Notes under the pieces: generated by a model
The model's database searches: none
What the model was told of the DNA's origin: nothing
What the model saw: only the letters and a program-made list of their open reading frames with translations
In this document: in pieces, positions 1 through 6,568 of the stretch
Numbering within the stretch: the stretch's first letter is position 1
Layout: each line of letters starts with the position of its first letter
Assembly: GCA_027083485.1 (NCBI GenBank)
Contig: JALWOO010000266.1
Location: 1-6,568 of the forward strand
Length of the DNA: 6,568 nt
Reading direction: 5' to 3'
From: Amylibacter sp.
GTDB lineage: Bacteria; Pseudomonadota; Alphaproteobacteria; Rhodobacterales; Rhodobacteraceae
Translations under genes and position numbers: made by a program

Positions 1-823
1 CAAATTGCGCGATGTGGCGGCGCAAAAGGAACTCGAAGCCCTGCTGAATGGCGAAGTGGACGCCAACGACACCTTTCTGGAGATCAACTCCGGGGCAGGG
101 GGCACCGAAAGCTGCGACTGGGCCTCGATGCTGGCGCGCATGTACGTGCGCTGGGCGGAAAAGCAGGGCTACAAGGTCGAACTGCAAGCCGAAACATCCG
201 GCGACGAGGCCGGTATTAAATCGGCAACCTATCTTATCAAGGGGCATAACGCCTATGGCTGGCTGAAATCCGAAAGCGGTGTACACCGTTTGGTGCGGAT
301 TTCACCGTTTGACAGCAACGCGCGGCGTCACACATCGTTCAGTTCGGTCTGGGTGTATCCGGTGATCGACGACAATATCGACATCGAAATCAACCCCGCC
401 GATATTCGCGTGGATACCTATCGCAGCTCGGGCGCGGGCGGTCAGCACGTAAACACCACCGATTCCGCGGTGCGGATTACCCACCTGCCGACAAATATCG
501 TGGTGACCTCCTCGCAGAAATCCCAACACCAGAACCGGGCCAACTGTATGGCGGCGCTGAAATCGCGGCTCTATGAAATGGAGATGCGCAAACGCACCGA
601 GAGCATTCAGGAAGCCCATGACAACAAGGGGGATGCGGGCTGGGGCAACCAGATCCGTTCCTACGTGCTGCAACCCTACCAGATGGTCAAAGACCTGCGC
701 ACCAATTATGAAACCTCCGACAGCCAGGGCGTTCTGGATGGTAATCTGACCCCGTTTATGGCTGCTGTTCTTGCACAGGATGTGGTCGGCAAGAGCCGGG
801 GCGAGGCGCAGGGCGAGAACTGA
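1..823 (+). CDS. prfB: Peptide chain release factor 2 (RF2), 3' part
   Basis: Class I release factor that reads UGA and UAA stop codons in the ribosomal A site and triggers peptide release. The frame is open from the left edge (codons begin at base 2) and ends with TGA at 821-823. About 273 residues are visible. The stop-codon-reading tripeptide SPF (codons 302-310) identifies RF2 rather than RF1, which has PxT there. The catalytic GGQ (codons 437-445) sits in [10 protein letters not shown]. The spacing SPF to GGQ is 45 residues, the same as in Escherichia coli RF2, so about 105 N-terminal residues lie outside the window, including the region where many prfB genes have a programmed +1 frameshift. 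The residue matching E. coli RF2 position 246, next to GGQ, is Ser. No clear intrinsic terminator follows. TTG at 5 is an internal Leu codon and not a start. Confidence 0.97.
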   Translation, partial: KLRDVAAQKELEALLNGEVDANDTFLEINSGAGGTESCDWASMLARMYVRWAEKQGYKVELQAETSGDEAGIKSATYLIKGHNAYGWLKSESGVHRLVRISPFDSNARRHTSFSSVWVYPVIDDNIDIEINPADIRVDTYRSSGAGGQHVNTTDSAVRITHLPTNIVVTSSQKSQHQNRANCMAALKSRLYEMEMRKRTESIQEAHDNKGDAGWGNQIRSYVLQPYQMVKDLRTNYETSDSQGVLDGNLTPFMAAVLAQDVVGKSRGEAQGEN

Positions 824-968
824 GCCTTATAATAAACAGCACCAAAATCGGTACATATCTTGCGATTCGAGCATCTCTGTCTTATGCGCGCGAAAATGCC
901 GCATGGGGCGATTTATGGACGCTCCAAAGTATAAGTATTGATTTATAAGGTTAATTTGGCGGTCTTTC

Positions 969-987
969 GTTTTATTCCGAATAAAAC
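969..987. promoter_or_regulatory. 19-base perfect dyad upstream of the FNR box, candidate operator
   Basis: GTTTTATTC and GAATAAAAC form two perfect 9-base arms around a single C at 978. The dyad lies in the AT-rich part of the ccoN upstream region, with its centre 39.5 bases before the centre of the FNR box. A one-base spacer is unsuitable for an RNA hairpin loop, so a homodimeric DNA-binding protein is the more natural reading. I do not recognise the motif as a standard FNR, Fur, Irr or PpsR/CrtJ site. The function is inferred only from symmetry and position. Confidence 0.5.
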
Positions 988-1010
988 TATTATACTGCCA
1001 AGGCGCAACA

Positions 1011-1024
1011 TTGATCCAGATCAA
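1011..1024. promoter_or_regulatory. FNR/FixK-type box (anaerobox) of the cco operon
   Basis: TTGATCCAGATCAA matches the consensus TTGAT-N4-ATCAA at all ten defined positions. Its centre lies about 67 bases before the ccoN start codon. FnrL in Rhodobacter and FixK in rhizobia activate cbb3 oxidase operons through this type of site under low oxygen. If it acts at the usual class II position (centre at -41.5), transcription would begin near 1059 and leave a leader of about 26 bases. I could not choose a convincing -10 hexamer there. GATGAT at 1041-1046 is the nearest weak match, but it would put the box closer than usual. Confidence 0.93.
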
Positions 1025-1033
1025 GGAATGGAA

Positions 1034-1053
1034 CTTGTGTGATGATGCACAAG
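1034..1053. promoter_or_regulatory. Dyad CTTGTG-N8-CACAAG in the ccoN promoter/leader
   Basis: Perfect 6-base arms at 1034-1039 and 1048-1053 enclose TGATGATG. Two readings are possible. As DNA, the inner TGTG-N8-CACA has exactly the spacing of a CRP-type site (TGTGA-N6-TCACA) but differs at the fifth base of each half. As RNA, it would be a small 6-base-pair hairpin, although the start point predicted from the FNR box would place it mostly upstream of the transcript. The symmetry is clear, but a function is not shown. Confidence 0.35.
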
Positions 1054-1084
1054 ACGATCGGACAGGAATGTACTGGGAAACACT

Positions 1085-2695
1085 ATGGACTATATAAAGC
1101 TACTAATTTTTGGCCTGCTTACCCTGGTCGCTGCGATGGCAGCGAACTATGGTCATGACTTGGCCTACACGGTCGCAGCACTCATCTTTATGTTTGCGGC
1201 GGGCATCTTTTTTATCAAAACGCTGCGCGGCGTTGGCGAGCCAGCTGTGGTTTCGGCTGGCGGATATCAGGACGATGTCATTCGCGCAGGTGTTATTGCC
1301 ACGACTTTCTGGGGGATTGTCGGGTTTTTCATGGGGACATGGATTGCCTTTCAGCTGGCATTTCCGCACCTGAATTTCGGGCCGGAGTTCTATAACTTCG
1401 GGCGCTTGCGGCCTTTGCACACATCGGCAGTGATTTTTGCCTTCGGGGGCAATGCCTTGATCGCGACGTCGTTCTATGTGGTGCAGCGTACCTCTGCGGC
1501 ACGCCTGTTTGGTGGCAATCTGGCCTGGTTTGTGTTCTGGGGCTATCAGATCTTTATTCTGCTGGCGGCTACCGGTTATCTGCTGGGGGCGACCCAATCG
1601 CGTGAATATGCGGAACCCGAATGGTACACCGATCTGTGGCTGACCATCGTCTGGGTTGCCTATCTGATCGTGTTCCTTGGCACCATCGTGAAGCGCAAAG
1701 AGCCGCATATCTATGTAGCAAACTGGTTCTTTCTGTCGTTTATCGTGACAATCGCCATGCTGCACATTGTGAACAATCTGGCCATTCCGGTATCCTTCCT
1801 GAGTTCAAAATCCGTCTCGCTGTTTTCAGGCGTGCAGGATGCCTTGACCCAGTGGTGGTACGGCCATAACGCAGTTGGCTTCTTCCTGACGGCGGGCTTC
1901 CTGGGGATGATGTACTACTTTGTGCCAAAACAGGCGAACAAGCCGGTGTTTTCGTACAAGCTGTCGATCATCCACTTCTGGGCGCTGATCTTCTTGTATA
2001 TCTGGGCTGGTCCACACCACCTGCATTACACCGCCTTGCCTGACTGGGCACAAACGCTGGGTATGGTGATGTCGATCATTCTGTGGATGCCTTCCTGGGG
2101 CGGCATGATCAACGGTCTGATGACCTTGTCCGGTGCCTGGGATAAACTGCGGACCGACCCGATTTTGCGTATGTTCGTGATCTCGCTGGCATTCTACGGC
2201 ATGTCCACATTCGAAGGCCCGATGATGGCCATCAAGGTTGTGAACTCTCTGTCGCATTACACCGACTGGACCATTGGTCACGTGCACTCCGGTGCTTTGG
2301 GCTGGAACGGTATGATCACCTTTGGCGCGCTGTACTTTATGACACCACGTCTGTGGGGTCGTCGGGCACTGTATTCGACCAAACTGGTGAACTGGCATTT
2401 CTGGCTGGCCACTATGGGCATCATTTTCTACGCTTCCTCCATGTGGGTCAGCGGGATCATGGAAGGCCTGATGTGGCGCGAAGTTGACGCGCAGGGCTTC
2501 CTTGTGAACTCCTTTGCCGACACGGTTGCCGCGAAATTCCCGATGCTGTTTGTGCGTGGTCTGGGCGGGATTCTGTACCTGACAGGGGCTTCTATCATGA
2601 CCTTTAACCTCTGGCAGACGGTCCGTGGCAAAGGCGAGGCTGAATCCATGGATGCAGCCGAAACCACCGCCCAAAACGCCGTTCCGGCAGAATAA
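1085..2695 (+). CDS. ccoN: cbb3-type cytochrome c oxidase subunit I (CcoN)
   Basis: Catalytic inner-membrane subunit that reduces O2 to water at a heme b3-CuB centre and pumps protons. It has 536 residues and about 12-14 hydrophobic segments. All metal ligands are visible: His112 (heme b), His261, His311 and His312 (CuB), His399 (heme b3) and His401 (heme b). Tyr305, six residues before the HisHis pair, fits the Tyr cross-linked to a CuB His, and Glu377 (TFEGPM) fits the conserved active-site Glu. From the CuB His onward these lie at a constant offset of 54 from Pseudomonas stutzeri numbering, so the N-terminus has roughly 50 extra residues with one or two more membrane spans, as in other alphaproteobacterial CcoN. 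The chosen ATG gives the expected MDYIKL start. Its Shine-Dalgarno is weak (GGGA, 1075-1078). First gene of the operon, downstream of the FNR box. Confidence 0.98.
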   Translation: MDYIKLLIFGLLTLVAAMAANYGHDLAYTVAALIFMFAAGIFFIKTLRGVGEPAVVSAGGYQDDVIRAGVIATTFWGIVGFFMGTWIAFQLAFPHLNFGPEFYNFGRLRPLHTSAVIFAFGGNALIATSFYVVQRTSAARLFGGNLAWFVFWGYQIFILLAATGYLLGATQSREYAEPEWYTDLWLTIVWVAYLIVFLGTIVKRKEPHIYVANWFFLSFIVTIAMLHIVNNLAIPVSFLSSKSVSLFSGVQDALTQWWYGHNAVGFFLTAGFLGMMYYFVPKQANKPVFSYKLSIIHFWALIFLYIWAGPHHLHYTALPDWAQTLGMVMSIILWMPSWGGMINGLMTLSGAWDKLRTDPILRMFVISLAFYGMSTFEGPMMAIKVVNSLSHYTDWTIGHVHSGALGWNGMITFGALYFMTPRLWGRRALYSTKLVNWHFWLATMGIIFYASSMWVSGIMEGLMWREVDAQGFLVNSFADTVAAKFPMLFVRGLGGILYLTGASIMTFNLWQTVRGKGEAESMDAAETTAQNAVPAE

Positions 2696-2706
2696 GGAGA
2701 GCGAAA

Positions 2707-3432
2707 ATGTCACTTTTCGATAAACACAAAAAAGTCGAGACCAACGCTTCCCTTTTGCTGGTACTCAGCTTTCTGGTGGTGGCCATTGGCGGTACCGTGG
2801 AAATCGCACCTCTGTTCTATCTGGACAACACCATCGAGAAGGTGGAGGGCATGCGTCCCTACACCCCTCTGGAGCTGAAAGGCCGTGATGTCTATATCCG
2901 CGAAGGGTGTTACGTGTGTCACAGCCAGATGATCCGCCCGCTTCGGGACGAGGTCGAGCGCTATGGCCACTATTCACTGGCGGCGGAATCGCAGTATGAT
3001 CATCCGTTTCAATGGGGGTCCAAACGTACCGGACCTGATCTGGCCCGTGTGGGTGGCCGCTATTCGGACAAATGGCATGTGGATCACCTGACAGATCCGC
3101 GCGCTGTTGTGCCGGTGTCGATTATGCCTCCCTATGCTTTCTTGAAAGACAAGAAAATCACGGAGCAGGATGTTGTCGCCTTGTTGAAAACCCACCGCAT
3201 GGTCGGGGTGCCTTACACAGACGATATGATCCAGAATGCCGAAGCAGACCTGTTTGCCCAGGCTGATCCGGACAGTGACTATGATGGTTTGCAGGAACGT
3301 TACAATGACGCCACCGTGCGTAATTTTGACGGTCAACCTGAAGTCACGGAAATGGATGCATTGATTGCGTATCTGCAAGTGCTTGGCACGATGGTTGATT
3401 TCTCGACCTTCACGCCAGACGAAAGCCGATAG
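2707..3432 (+). CDS. ccoO: cbb3-type cytochrome c oxidase subunit II, mono-heme (CcoO)
   Basis: Membrane-anchored c-type cytochrome that passes electrons from CcoP to the heme b of CcoN. It has 241 residues, a normal length for the family. An N-terminal uncleaved anchor spans about residues 13-36, and the rest is periplasmic. The single heme-binding motif is CYVCH (Cys68, Cys71, His72), followed by the typical [15 protein letters not shown]. Met140 in SIMPPY is the likely sixth heme iron ligand. The start is well supported: AAGGAG at 2694-2699 overlaps the ccoN stop and lies 7 bases before the ATG. The 11-base gap to ccoN implies one transcript with equal production of the two core subunits. 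Confidence 0.98.
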   Translation: MSLFDKHKKVETNASLLLVLSFLVVAIGGTVEIAPLFYLDNTIEKVEGMRPYTPLELKGRDVYIREGCYVCHSQMIRPLRDEVERYGHYSLAAESQYDHPFQWGSKRTGPDLARVGGRYSDKWHVDHLTDPRAVVPVSIMPPYAFLKDKKITEQDVVALLKTHRMVGVPYTDDMIQNAEADLFAQADPDSDYDGLQERYNDATVRNFDGQPEVTEMDALIAYLQVLGTMVDFSTFTPDESR

Positions 3433-3441
3433 GAGGGGATT

Positions 3442-3648
3442 ATGGAATTTTATACCTTCATGCGGCAACTGGCGGATAGCTGGGCATTGGTGGGGTTGGC
3501 TCTCGCCTTCTTCATGGTGTTCGTGGTGATTATTCGCCCGGGGGCAACTGCCTTGCAAAATGATGCTGCCAACATTCCGTTTCGCGACGATAGTATTGAG
3601 CGCGAAATTCCTTCAGCCACTGCCACTCAGACAGAGGATGCAAAATGA
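3442..3648 (+). CDS. ccoQ: cbb3-type cytochrome c oxidase small subunit (CcoQ/FixQ)
   Basis: Small membrane protein of 68 residues with a single hydrophobic segment (about 14-32, [17 protein letters not shown]) and a polar C-terminal tail. It matches the CcoQ/FixQ family in size, sequence type ([14 protein letters not shown]) and position between ccoO and ccoP. In Rhodobacter CcoQ stabilises the oxidase under oxygen and has been linked to redox signalling to the Prr/Reg two-component system; that role is family knowledge and not visible here. A strong AGGAGG at 3431-3436 overlaps the ccoO stop and sits 5 bases before the ATG. Its stop overlaps the ccoP start (ATGA at 3645-3648), so ccoP translation is probably coupled to it. 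Confidence 0.95.
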   Translation: MEFYTFMRQLADSWALVGLALAFFMVFVVIIRPGATALQNDAANIPFRDDSIEREIPSATATQTEDAK

Positions 3649-4511
3649 AAAAGAAGAAGCAAAAGAAGTCGGAAGAAAATTACCCGACAACTGGCCATGA
3701 ATGGGATGGTATCCGCGAGTATGATAAACCCATGCCGCGCTGGTGGCTGAATACGCTGTATCTGACGATTGTCTGGGGGATTGGCTATACCATTGCCTAT
3801 CCGGCATGGCCGCTGATCAACGGCGCAACTCCCGGATTGCTCGGCTGGTCAAGCCGCGGTGACGTGGCGGCAGAAATAGCCAAGGTCAACGCACAAAATG
3901 CTGAGATCGAGACAAAGCTGCTGGAAACACCGATGTCTGAAATCGGGGCTGATGCCGAATTGGCAAACTTTGCCAATGCAGGCGGGGCGGCGGTTTTCCG
4001 GACCTATTGTGCGCAGTGCCACGGCGAAGGCGCGCAAGGGGGCAAAGGCTATCCGAACCTTCAGGATGATGACTGGCTCTGGGGTGGTGAAATAGACACC
4101 ATCCACACCACCATCACCCACGGTATCCGCTATGAGGCCGACGATGATACGCGGTTCTCTGAAATGCCGAAATTCGGCGAAATTCTGGAACCCGAGGAAA
4201 TCACCAGCCTTGCCCATTATGTGCGCTCATTGTCCGGTCTGGAAAATGATGCCGCACAGGCGGAAACCGGCAAGGAACTGTTTGCGGAAAACTGTGCTGC
4301 CTGTCATGGCGATGATGGCACAGGCGGGCGCGATCAAGGCGCACCTAATCTGACAGATGCCATCTGGCTCTATGGTTCCGATCAGGATACTGTAGAAAAA
4401 ACAATCACCTACGCCCGTTTCGGGGTGATGCCTGCCTGGACTGGCCGTATCTCTGATGCGCAGATCAAACAGGTCGCCTATTACATCCATGAATTGGGTG
4501 GTGGTGAATAA
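3645..4511 (+). CDS. ccoP: cbb3-type cytochrome c oxidase subunit III, di-heme (CcoP)
   Basis: Membrane-anchored di-heme cytochrome c that accepts electrons from soluble cytochrome c or the bc1 complex and hands them to CcoO. It has 288 residues. A very basic N-terminus (MKKKKQKK) stays in the cytoplasm and is followed by [17 protein letters not shown], typical of the family, and one membrane span at about 34-52. Two c-heme domains follow: CAQCH (122-126) with likely Met ligand Met174 (SEMPKFG), and CAACH (217-221) with likely Met262 (GVMPAW). Last gene of the structural operon; its TAA is 12 bases before a GC-rich hairpin. The start overlaps ccoQ by ATGA. Confidence 0.98.
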   Translation: MKKKKQKKSEENYPTTGHEWDGIREYDKPMPRWWLNTLYLTIVWGIGYTIAYPAWPLINGATPGLLGWSSRGDVAAEIAKVNAQNAEIETKLLETPMSEIGADAELANFANAGGAAVFRTYCAQCHGEGAQGGKGYPNLQDDDWLWGGEIDTIHTTITHGIRYEADDDTRFSEMPKFGEILEPEEITSLAHYVRSLSGLENDAAQAETGKELFAENCAACHGDDGTGGRDQGAPNLTDAIWLYGSDQDTVEKTITYARFGVMPAWTGRISDAQIKQVAYYIHELGGGE

Positions 4512-4522
4512 TATCCGGTTTT

Positions 4523-4540
4523 CCGGCCCTTGAGGGCCGG
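4523..4540 (+). other. GC-rich hairpin directly after ccoP
   Basis: CCGGCCC and GGGCCGG form a perfect 7-base-pair stem closed by TTGA, 12 bases after the ccoP stop. No T run follows, so on its own it is a poor intrinsic terminator. It may protect the 3' end of the ccoNOQP message or help the larger terminator just downstream. CCGG-TTTT-CCGG at 4515-4526 could form a competing 4-base-pair stem that uses the same left arm. Confidence 0.5.
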
Positions 4541-4549
4541 GCAACCATC

Positions 4550-4599
4550 ACGCCGATCCTGCCCCGACAATTCGTCGCAGGATCGGCGTTTGAATTTTG
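4550..4599 (+). terminator. Intrinsic terminator after ccoP
   Basis: A 13-base-pair perfect stem pairs 4550-4562 (ACGCCGATCCTGC) with 4577-4589. Inside the 14-base loop, GAC/GTC (4566-4568, 4574-4576) can extend the stem past a three-C bulge. The stem is followed by TTTGAATTTTG, a broken but T-rich tract. This fits rho-independent termination at the end of ccoNOQP. It separates the structural operon from ccoGHI, which implies that the latter has its own promoter or depends on read-through. Confidence 0.75.
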
Positions 4600-4666
4600 T
4601 ACTCCGAGCAATAAATCACCCTTTGAAGACAAGGCGCATACGCGCCGGCAACGCAATGGTATCCCG
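4600..4666 (+). promoter_or_regulatory. Leader of ccoG, with hairpin and short upstream frame
   Basis: This short region should contain the promoter or leader of ccoG. I find no FNR-type box and no convincing -35/-10 pair. GGCGC-ATAC-GCGCC at 4633-4646 is a perfect 5-base-pair GC hairpin ending 20 bases before the ccoG ATG. No Shine-Dalgarno sequence precedes the ATG. An out-of-frame ATG at 4656 opens a four-codon frame (Met-Val-Ser-Arg) whose TGA (4668-4670) overlaps the ccoG start as ATGA. The role of these elements is inference. Confidence 0.35.
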
Positions 4667-6082
4667 ATGACCACAGATCCACATGAACAACACCGTCTGT
4701 TTGAATACAGCGAACCGGTTTTCCCGCAGCGCGTAAAAGGGCGGTTTCGCACCTTGAAGTGGTGGCTTATGGCCTTCACCCTGACCATCTATTACGTCAC
4801 GCCCTGGCTGCGCTGGGATCGTGGTCCGAGCCTGCCGGATCAGGCGGTTCTGATTGATTTGGCCAATGCACGGTTCTATTTCTTCTGGATCGAAATCTGG
4901 CCGCATGAATTCTACTTTATCGCCGGCCTTCTGATTATGGCAGGGCTGGGGTTGTTCCTGTTTACCTCGGCGCTTGGGCGTGTCTGGTGCGGTTATGCCT
5001 GTCCCCAAACGGTCTGGACGGATCTGTTCATTCTGGTGGAGCGCTGGATCGAAGGCGACCGCAACGCCCGTATCCGGTTGCTGCGCGCGCCATGGAGCTT
5101 TGATAAATGGCGCAAACGGATCACCAAATGGGTGATCTGGTTCCTGATCGGGGTTGCCACTGGCGGGGCGTGGGTTTTCTATTTTGCCGATGCGCCAACC
5201 CTGTTGCACGATCTTGTGACAGGTCAGGCTGCCTTTGTCGCCTATGCGACCATTGCGGTGATGGCGGTGATTACCTTTGTTTTCGGCGGGTTCATGCGGG
5301 AACAGATTTGCACCTATATGTGCCCTTGGCCCCGTATTCAGGCCGCGATGATGGACGAGCACTCGCTCACGGTTTCCTATCGCGAATGGCGCGGGGAGCC
5401 GCGCGGCAAAAAAGGCAAGGCCGAGGGCGATTGTATCGATTGTATGGCTTGCGTGAACGTTTGCCCGCAAGGCATTGATATTCGGGATGGCCAGCAGGTC
5501 GAATGTATTACCTGCGCCCTGTGTATCGACGCTTGCGATGCGATGATGGAAAAAATCGGCAAGCCGCGGGGCCTGATCGACTATGTGGCCCTTGTTGACG
5601 CCGAAGAAGAAGCCAAAGGCGGCACCCATAAATCGGTTTGGAAACACGTGCTGCGCCCGCGCAACTGGGTTTACGTAAGCCTTTGGTCCCTGATCGGGGT
5701 GGCCATGCTGGTGATGCTGTTTGTGCGCTCCGATTTCGGCGTCTCGGTCAGCCCGGATCGCAATCCGCGTTTCGTGACCCTGTCCAGCGGAGACATCCGC
5801 AACGCCTATAAACTGCGTCTGTCAAACCAGACCGGCAACAAGCGCGTGTTCCGCATATCGGTCACCGCCGAAGAACCTCTGCGTCTGGAACTGCAAAGCA
5901 TCGAAGGCGATAAGGTAGAAGTGCCCGCAAACAAAACCACGCACACCCGCGCCTATCTGTTTGCCAAGCCAAGCTTCAAGGCAGCTCATCAACACAGCTC
6001 GCCCGTGACTTTCGTGATCGAAGACGTGGAAACACATGAAAAAACCAGTGTCGAAACGATATTTGCCGGAGATGCAAAATGA
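4667..6082 (+). CDS. ccoG: CcoG/FixG, membrane Fe-S cupric reductase for cbb3 oxidase assembly
   Basis: Inner-membrane polyferredoxin of 471 residues. CcoG reduces Cu(II) to Cu(I) so that copper can be inserted into the CuB site of CcoN (shown for Rhodobacter capsulatus CcoG). Membrane spans lie at about 30-48, 83-103, 154-173, 190-210 and 335-353. The conserved membrane cysteine pairs are CGYAC (Cys108, Cys112) and CTYMC (Cys215, Cys219). A cytoplasmic ferredoxin domain has two [4Fe-4S] motifs: Cys256/259/262/266 followed by Pro, and Cys280/283/286/290. The C-terminal 115 residues form a periplasmic beta-rich domain typical of the family. No in-frame start codon exists between 4600 and the chosen ATG, and the N-terminus matches the family in length, so the start holds despite the missing Shine-Dalgarno. 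Overlaps ccoH by ATGA. Confidence 0.97.
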   Translation: MTTDPHEQHRLFEYSEPVFPQRVKGRFRTLKWWLMAFTLTIYYVTPWLRWDRGPSLPDQAVLIDLANARFYFFWIEIWPHEFYFIAGLLIMAGLGLFLFTSALGRVWCGYACPQTVWTDLFILVERWIEGDRNARIRLLRAPWSFDKWRKRITKWVIWFLIGVATGGAWVFYFADAPTLLHDLVTGQAAFVAYATIAVMAVITFVFGGFMREQICTYMCPWPRIQAAMMDEHSLTVSYREWRGEPRGKKGKAEGDCIDCMACVNVCPQGIDIRDGQQVECITCALCIDACDAMMEKIGKPRGLIDYVALVDAEEEAKGGTHKSVWKHVLRPRNWVYVSLWSLIGVAMLVMLFVRSDFGVSVSPDRNPRFVTLSSGDIRNAYKLRLSNQTGNKRVFRISVTAEEPLRLELQSIEGDKVEVPANKTTHTRAYLFAKPSFKAAHQHSSPVTFVIEDVETHEKTSVETIFAGDAK

Positions 6083-6546
6083 CCGCTGCAAAAACAGCCT
6101 CACAACGGACAGGGCGCAAGGTATTTGCCCTGTTCCTGCTGGGGTTCGGTGTGATTATTAGCGTGAATATGGCTTTGCTGTATTTCGCGCTCGGGTCCTG
6201 GCCCGGGCTTGAAACCAAAAATGCCTACTCTGCGGCGCTGGGGTTTGATGTGCGCCGCAAAGCGCAGGAATCCTTGAACTGGGTGGTGGCTTCCGATTAT
6301 CAGGACGGTGAAATTGTGATCACAGTGCGCGATGGTAAAAACACCAGCGTGCCGCTGAAGGATTTGAACATCATCGTCGGGCGGGCAACCCGTGACGATC
6401 AGGACCGTGTTGTCGAAATGGACGGATTTGCCGATAGCTACCGTGGTGATACCGTGCTTTCGCCGGGAAACTGGCAGGTCCGGATTCATGCGGTGGATCA
6501 GTTTGGCAATGAGTTTCGTCAAATCCAGTCGTTAATAGTGGAGTAA
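6079..6546 (+). CDS. ccoH: CcoH/FixH, cbb3 oxidase assembly protein
   Basis: Single-span membrane protein of 155 residues, needed for stable assembly of cbb3 oxidase; in Rhodobacter it remains associated with the complex. A basic N-terminus (about 1-14) is followed by one span at about 15-38 (FALFLLGFGVIISVNMALLYFAL), then the family motif region SWPGLETKNAY (about 45-55) and a periplasmic domain rich in predicted beta strands. No cofactor motif is present, as expected. The start overlaps the ccoG stop (ATGA, 6079-6082), so translation is probably coupled. The stop is 5 bases before the next start codon, consistent with ccoGHI as one operon. Confidence 0.93.
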   Translation: MTAAKTASQRTGRKVFALFLLGFGVIISVNMALLYFALGSWPGLETKNAYSAALGFDVRRKAQESLNWVVASDYQDGEIVITVRDGKNTSVPLKDLNIIVGRATRDDQDRVVEMDGFADSYRGDTVLSPGNWQVRIHAVDQFGNEFRQIQSLIVE

Positions 6547-6551
6547 ACACC

Positions 6552-6568
6552 ATGAGCGTCGCCAGCTG
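6552..6568 (+). CDS. ccoI: Start of next gene, probably copper-translocating P-type ATPase CcoI
   Basis: Only the first five codons (MSVAS) and two bases of a sixth (TG, compatible with Cys or Trp) are visible before the window ends. GTGGAG at 6538-6543, overlapping the ccoH stop, provides a Shine-Dalgarno site 8 bases before the ATG. The identity is inferred from the conserved order ccoG-ccoH-ccoI-ccoS. CcoI is the P1B-type ATPase that exports copper for the oxidase, and its N-terminus often has a cysteine-rich metal-binding stretch, which a Cys at codon 6 would fit. The sequence itself is too short to prove it. Confidence 0.7.

Noticed and set aside
828..833. Perfect TATAAT just after the prfB stop
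   Set aside because: No -35 partner at a suitable distance and no gene starting soon after; single hexamers like this occur by chance in AT-rich spacer.
884..904. Possible prfB terminator, ATGCG paired with CGCAT
   Set aside because: Only five base pairs around an 11-base loop and no T run after it; too weak to call.
938..951. Possible second FNR box beginning TTGAT
   Set aside because: The left half matches but the right half reads AAGGT instead of ATCAA, so only one half-site is present.
827..1024. Minus-strand 65-codon frame in the prfB-ccoN gap
   Set aside because: It would cover the FNR box and dyad, shows no recognisable protein family, and has no convincing ribosome binding site. 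The region is better explained as regulatory DNA.
1826..2713. Open frame of 295 codons on the minus strand opposite ccoN
   Set aside because: Same shadow pattern: His/Gln/Arg-rich sequence without a recognisable fold, fully overlapped by ccoN with all its ligands intact.
4623..4637. TTGAAGACAAGG as a possible FNR box before ccoG
   Set aside because: The TTGA start is followed by no ATCAA half at the required spacing.
4616..5647. Long open frame of 343 codons on the minus strand opposite ccoG
   Set aside because: It lies entirely against the well-supported ccoG sequence, has no membrane, domain or Fe-S motif, and its composition (rich in His, Pro, Arg, Gln) is typical of the mirror image of a GC-biased gene.

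Overview
The window carries ordinary core respiratory genes of an alphaproteobacterium, most probably a Rhodobacterales (Roseobacter-type) species. This rests on three things: the protein sequences (CcoN with a long N-terminal extension starting MDYIKLL, a CcoG with the stretch RVWCGYACPQTVWTDLF), the gene order ccoNOQP-ccoGHI, and the moderate GC coding sequence with an AT-rich promoter. All genes lie on the + strand.

Layout: (1) 1-823 is the 3' part of prfB (peptide chain release factor 2), without its N-terminal third. (2) 824-1084 is a 261-base intergenic region holding the regulatory signals of the oxidase operon. These are a perfect FNR/FixK-type box (1011-1024), a 19-base perfect dyad of unknown identity just upstream (969-987), and a third dyad just downstream (1034-1053). 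(3) 1085-4511 is ccoN, ccoO, ccoQ and ccoP, the complete structural operon of cbb3-type cytochrome c oxidase, tightly packed with good Shine-Dalgarno sites or an ATGA overlap. (4) 4512-4666 is a 155-base gap with a GC-rich hairpin and a long-stem intrinsic terminator. (5) 4667-6546 is ccoG (membrane Fe-S copper reductase) and ccoH (assembly/stability factor), overlapping by ATGA. The first 17 bases of what is very probably ccoI (copper-exporting P-type ATPase) follow at 6552.

The genes work as one unit. CcoN (heme b, heme b3, CuB), CcoO (one c-type heme), CcoP (two c-type hemes) and CcoQ form a high-affinity terminal oxidase that pumps protons at low oxygen. CcoG reduces Cu(II) to Cu(I), CcoI would move copper across the membrane for CuB, and CcoH stays with the assembling complex. 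The FNR box explains induction under low oxygen.

I see no mobile element, CRISPR array, RNA gene or evidence of a new defence or metabolic system. All catalytic and cofactor-binding residues I could check are intact. The parts that deserve a second look are non-coding: the unexplained dyads around the FNR box, and the unusual start region of ccoG, which lacks a Shine-Dalgarno site and has a four-codon upstream frame whose stop overlaps its start.
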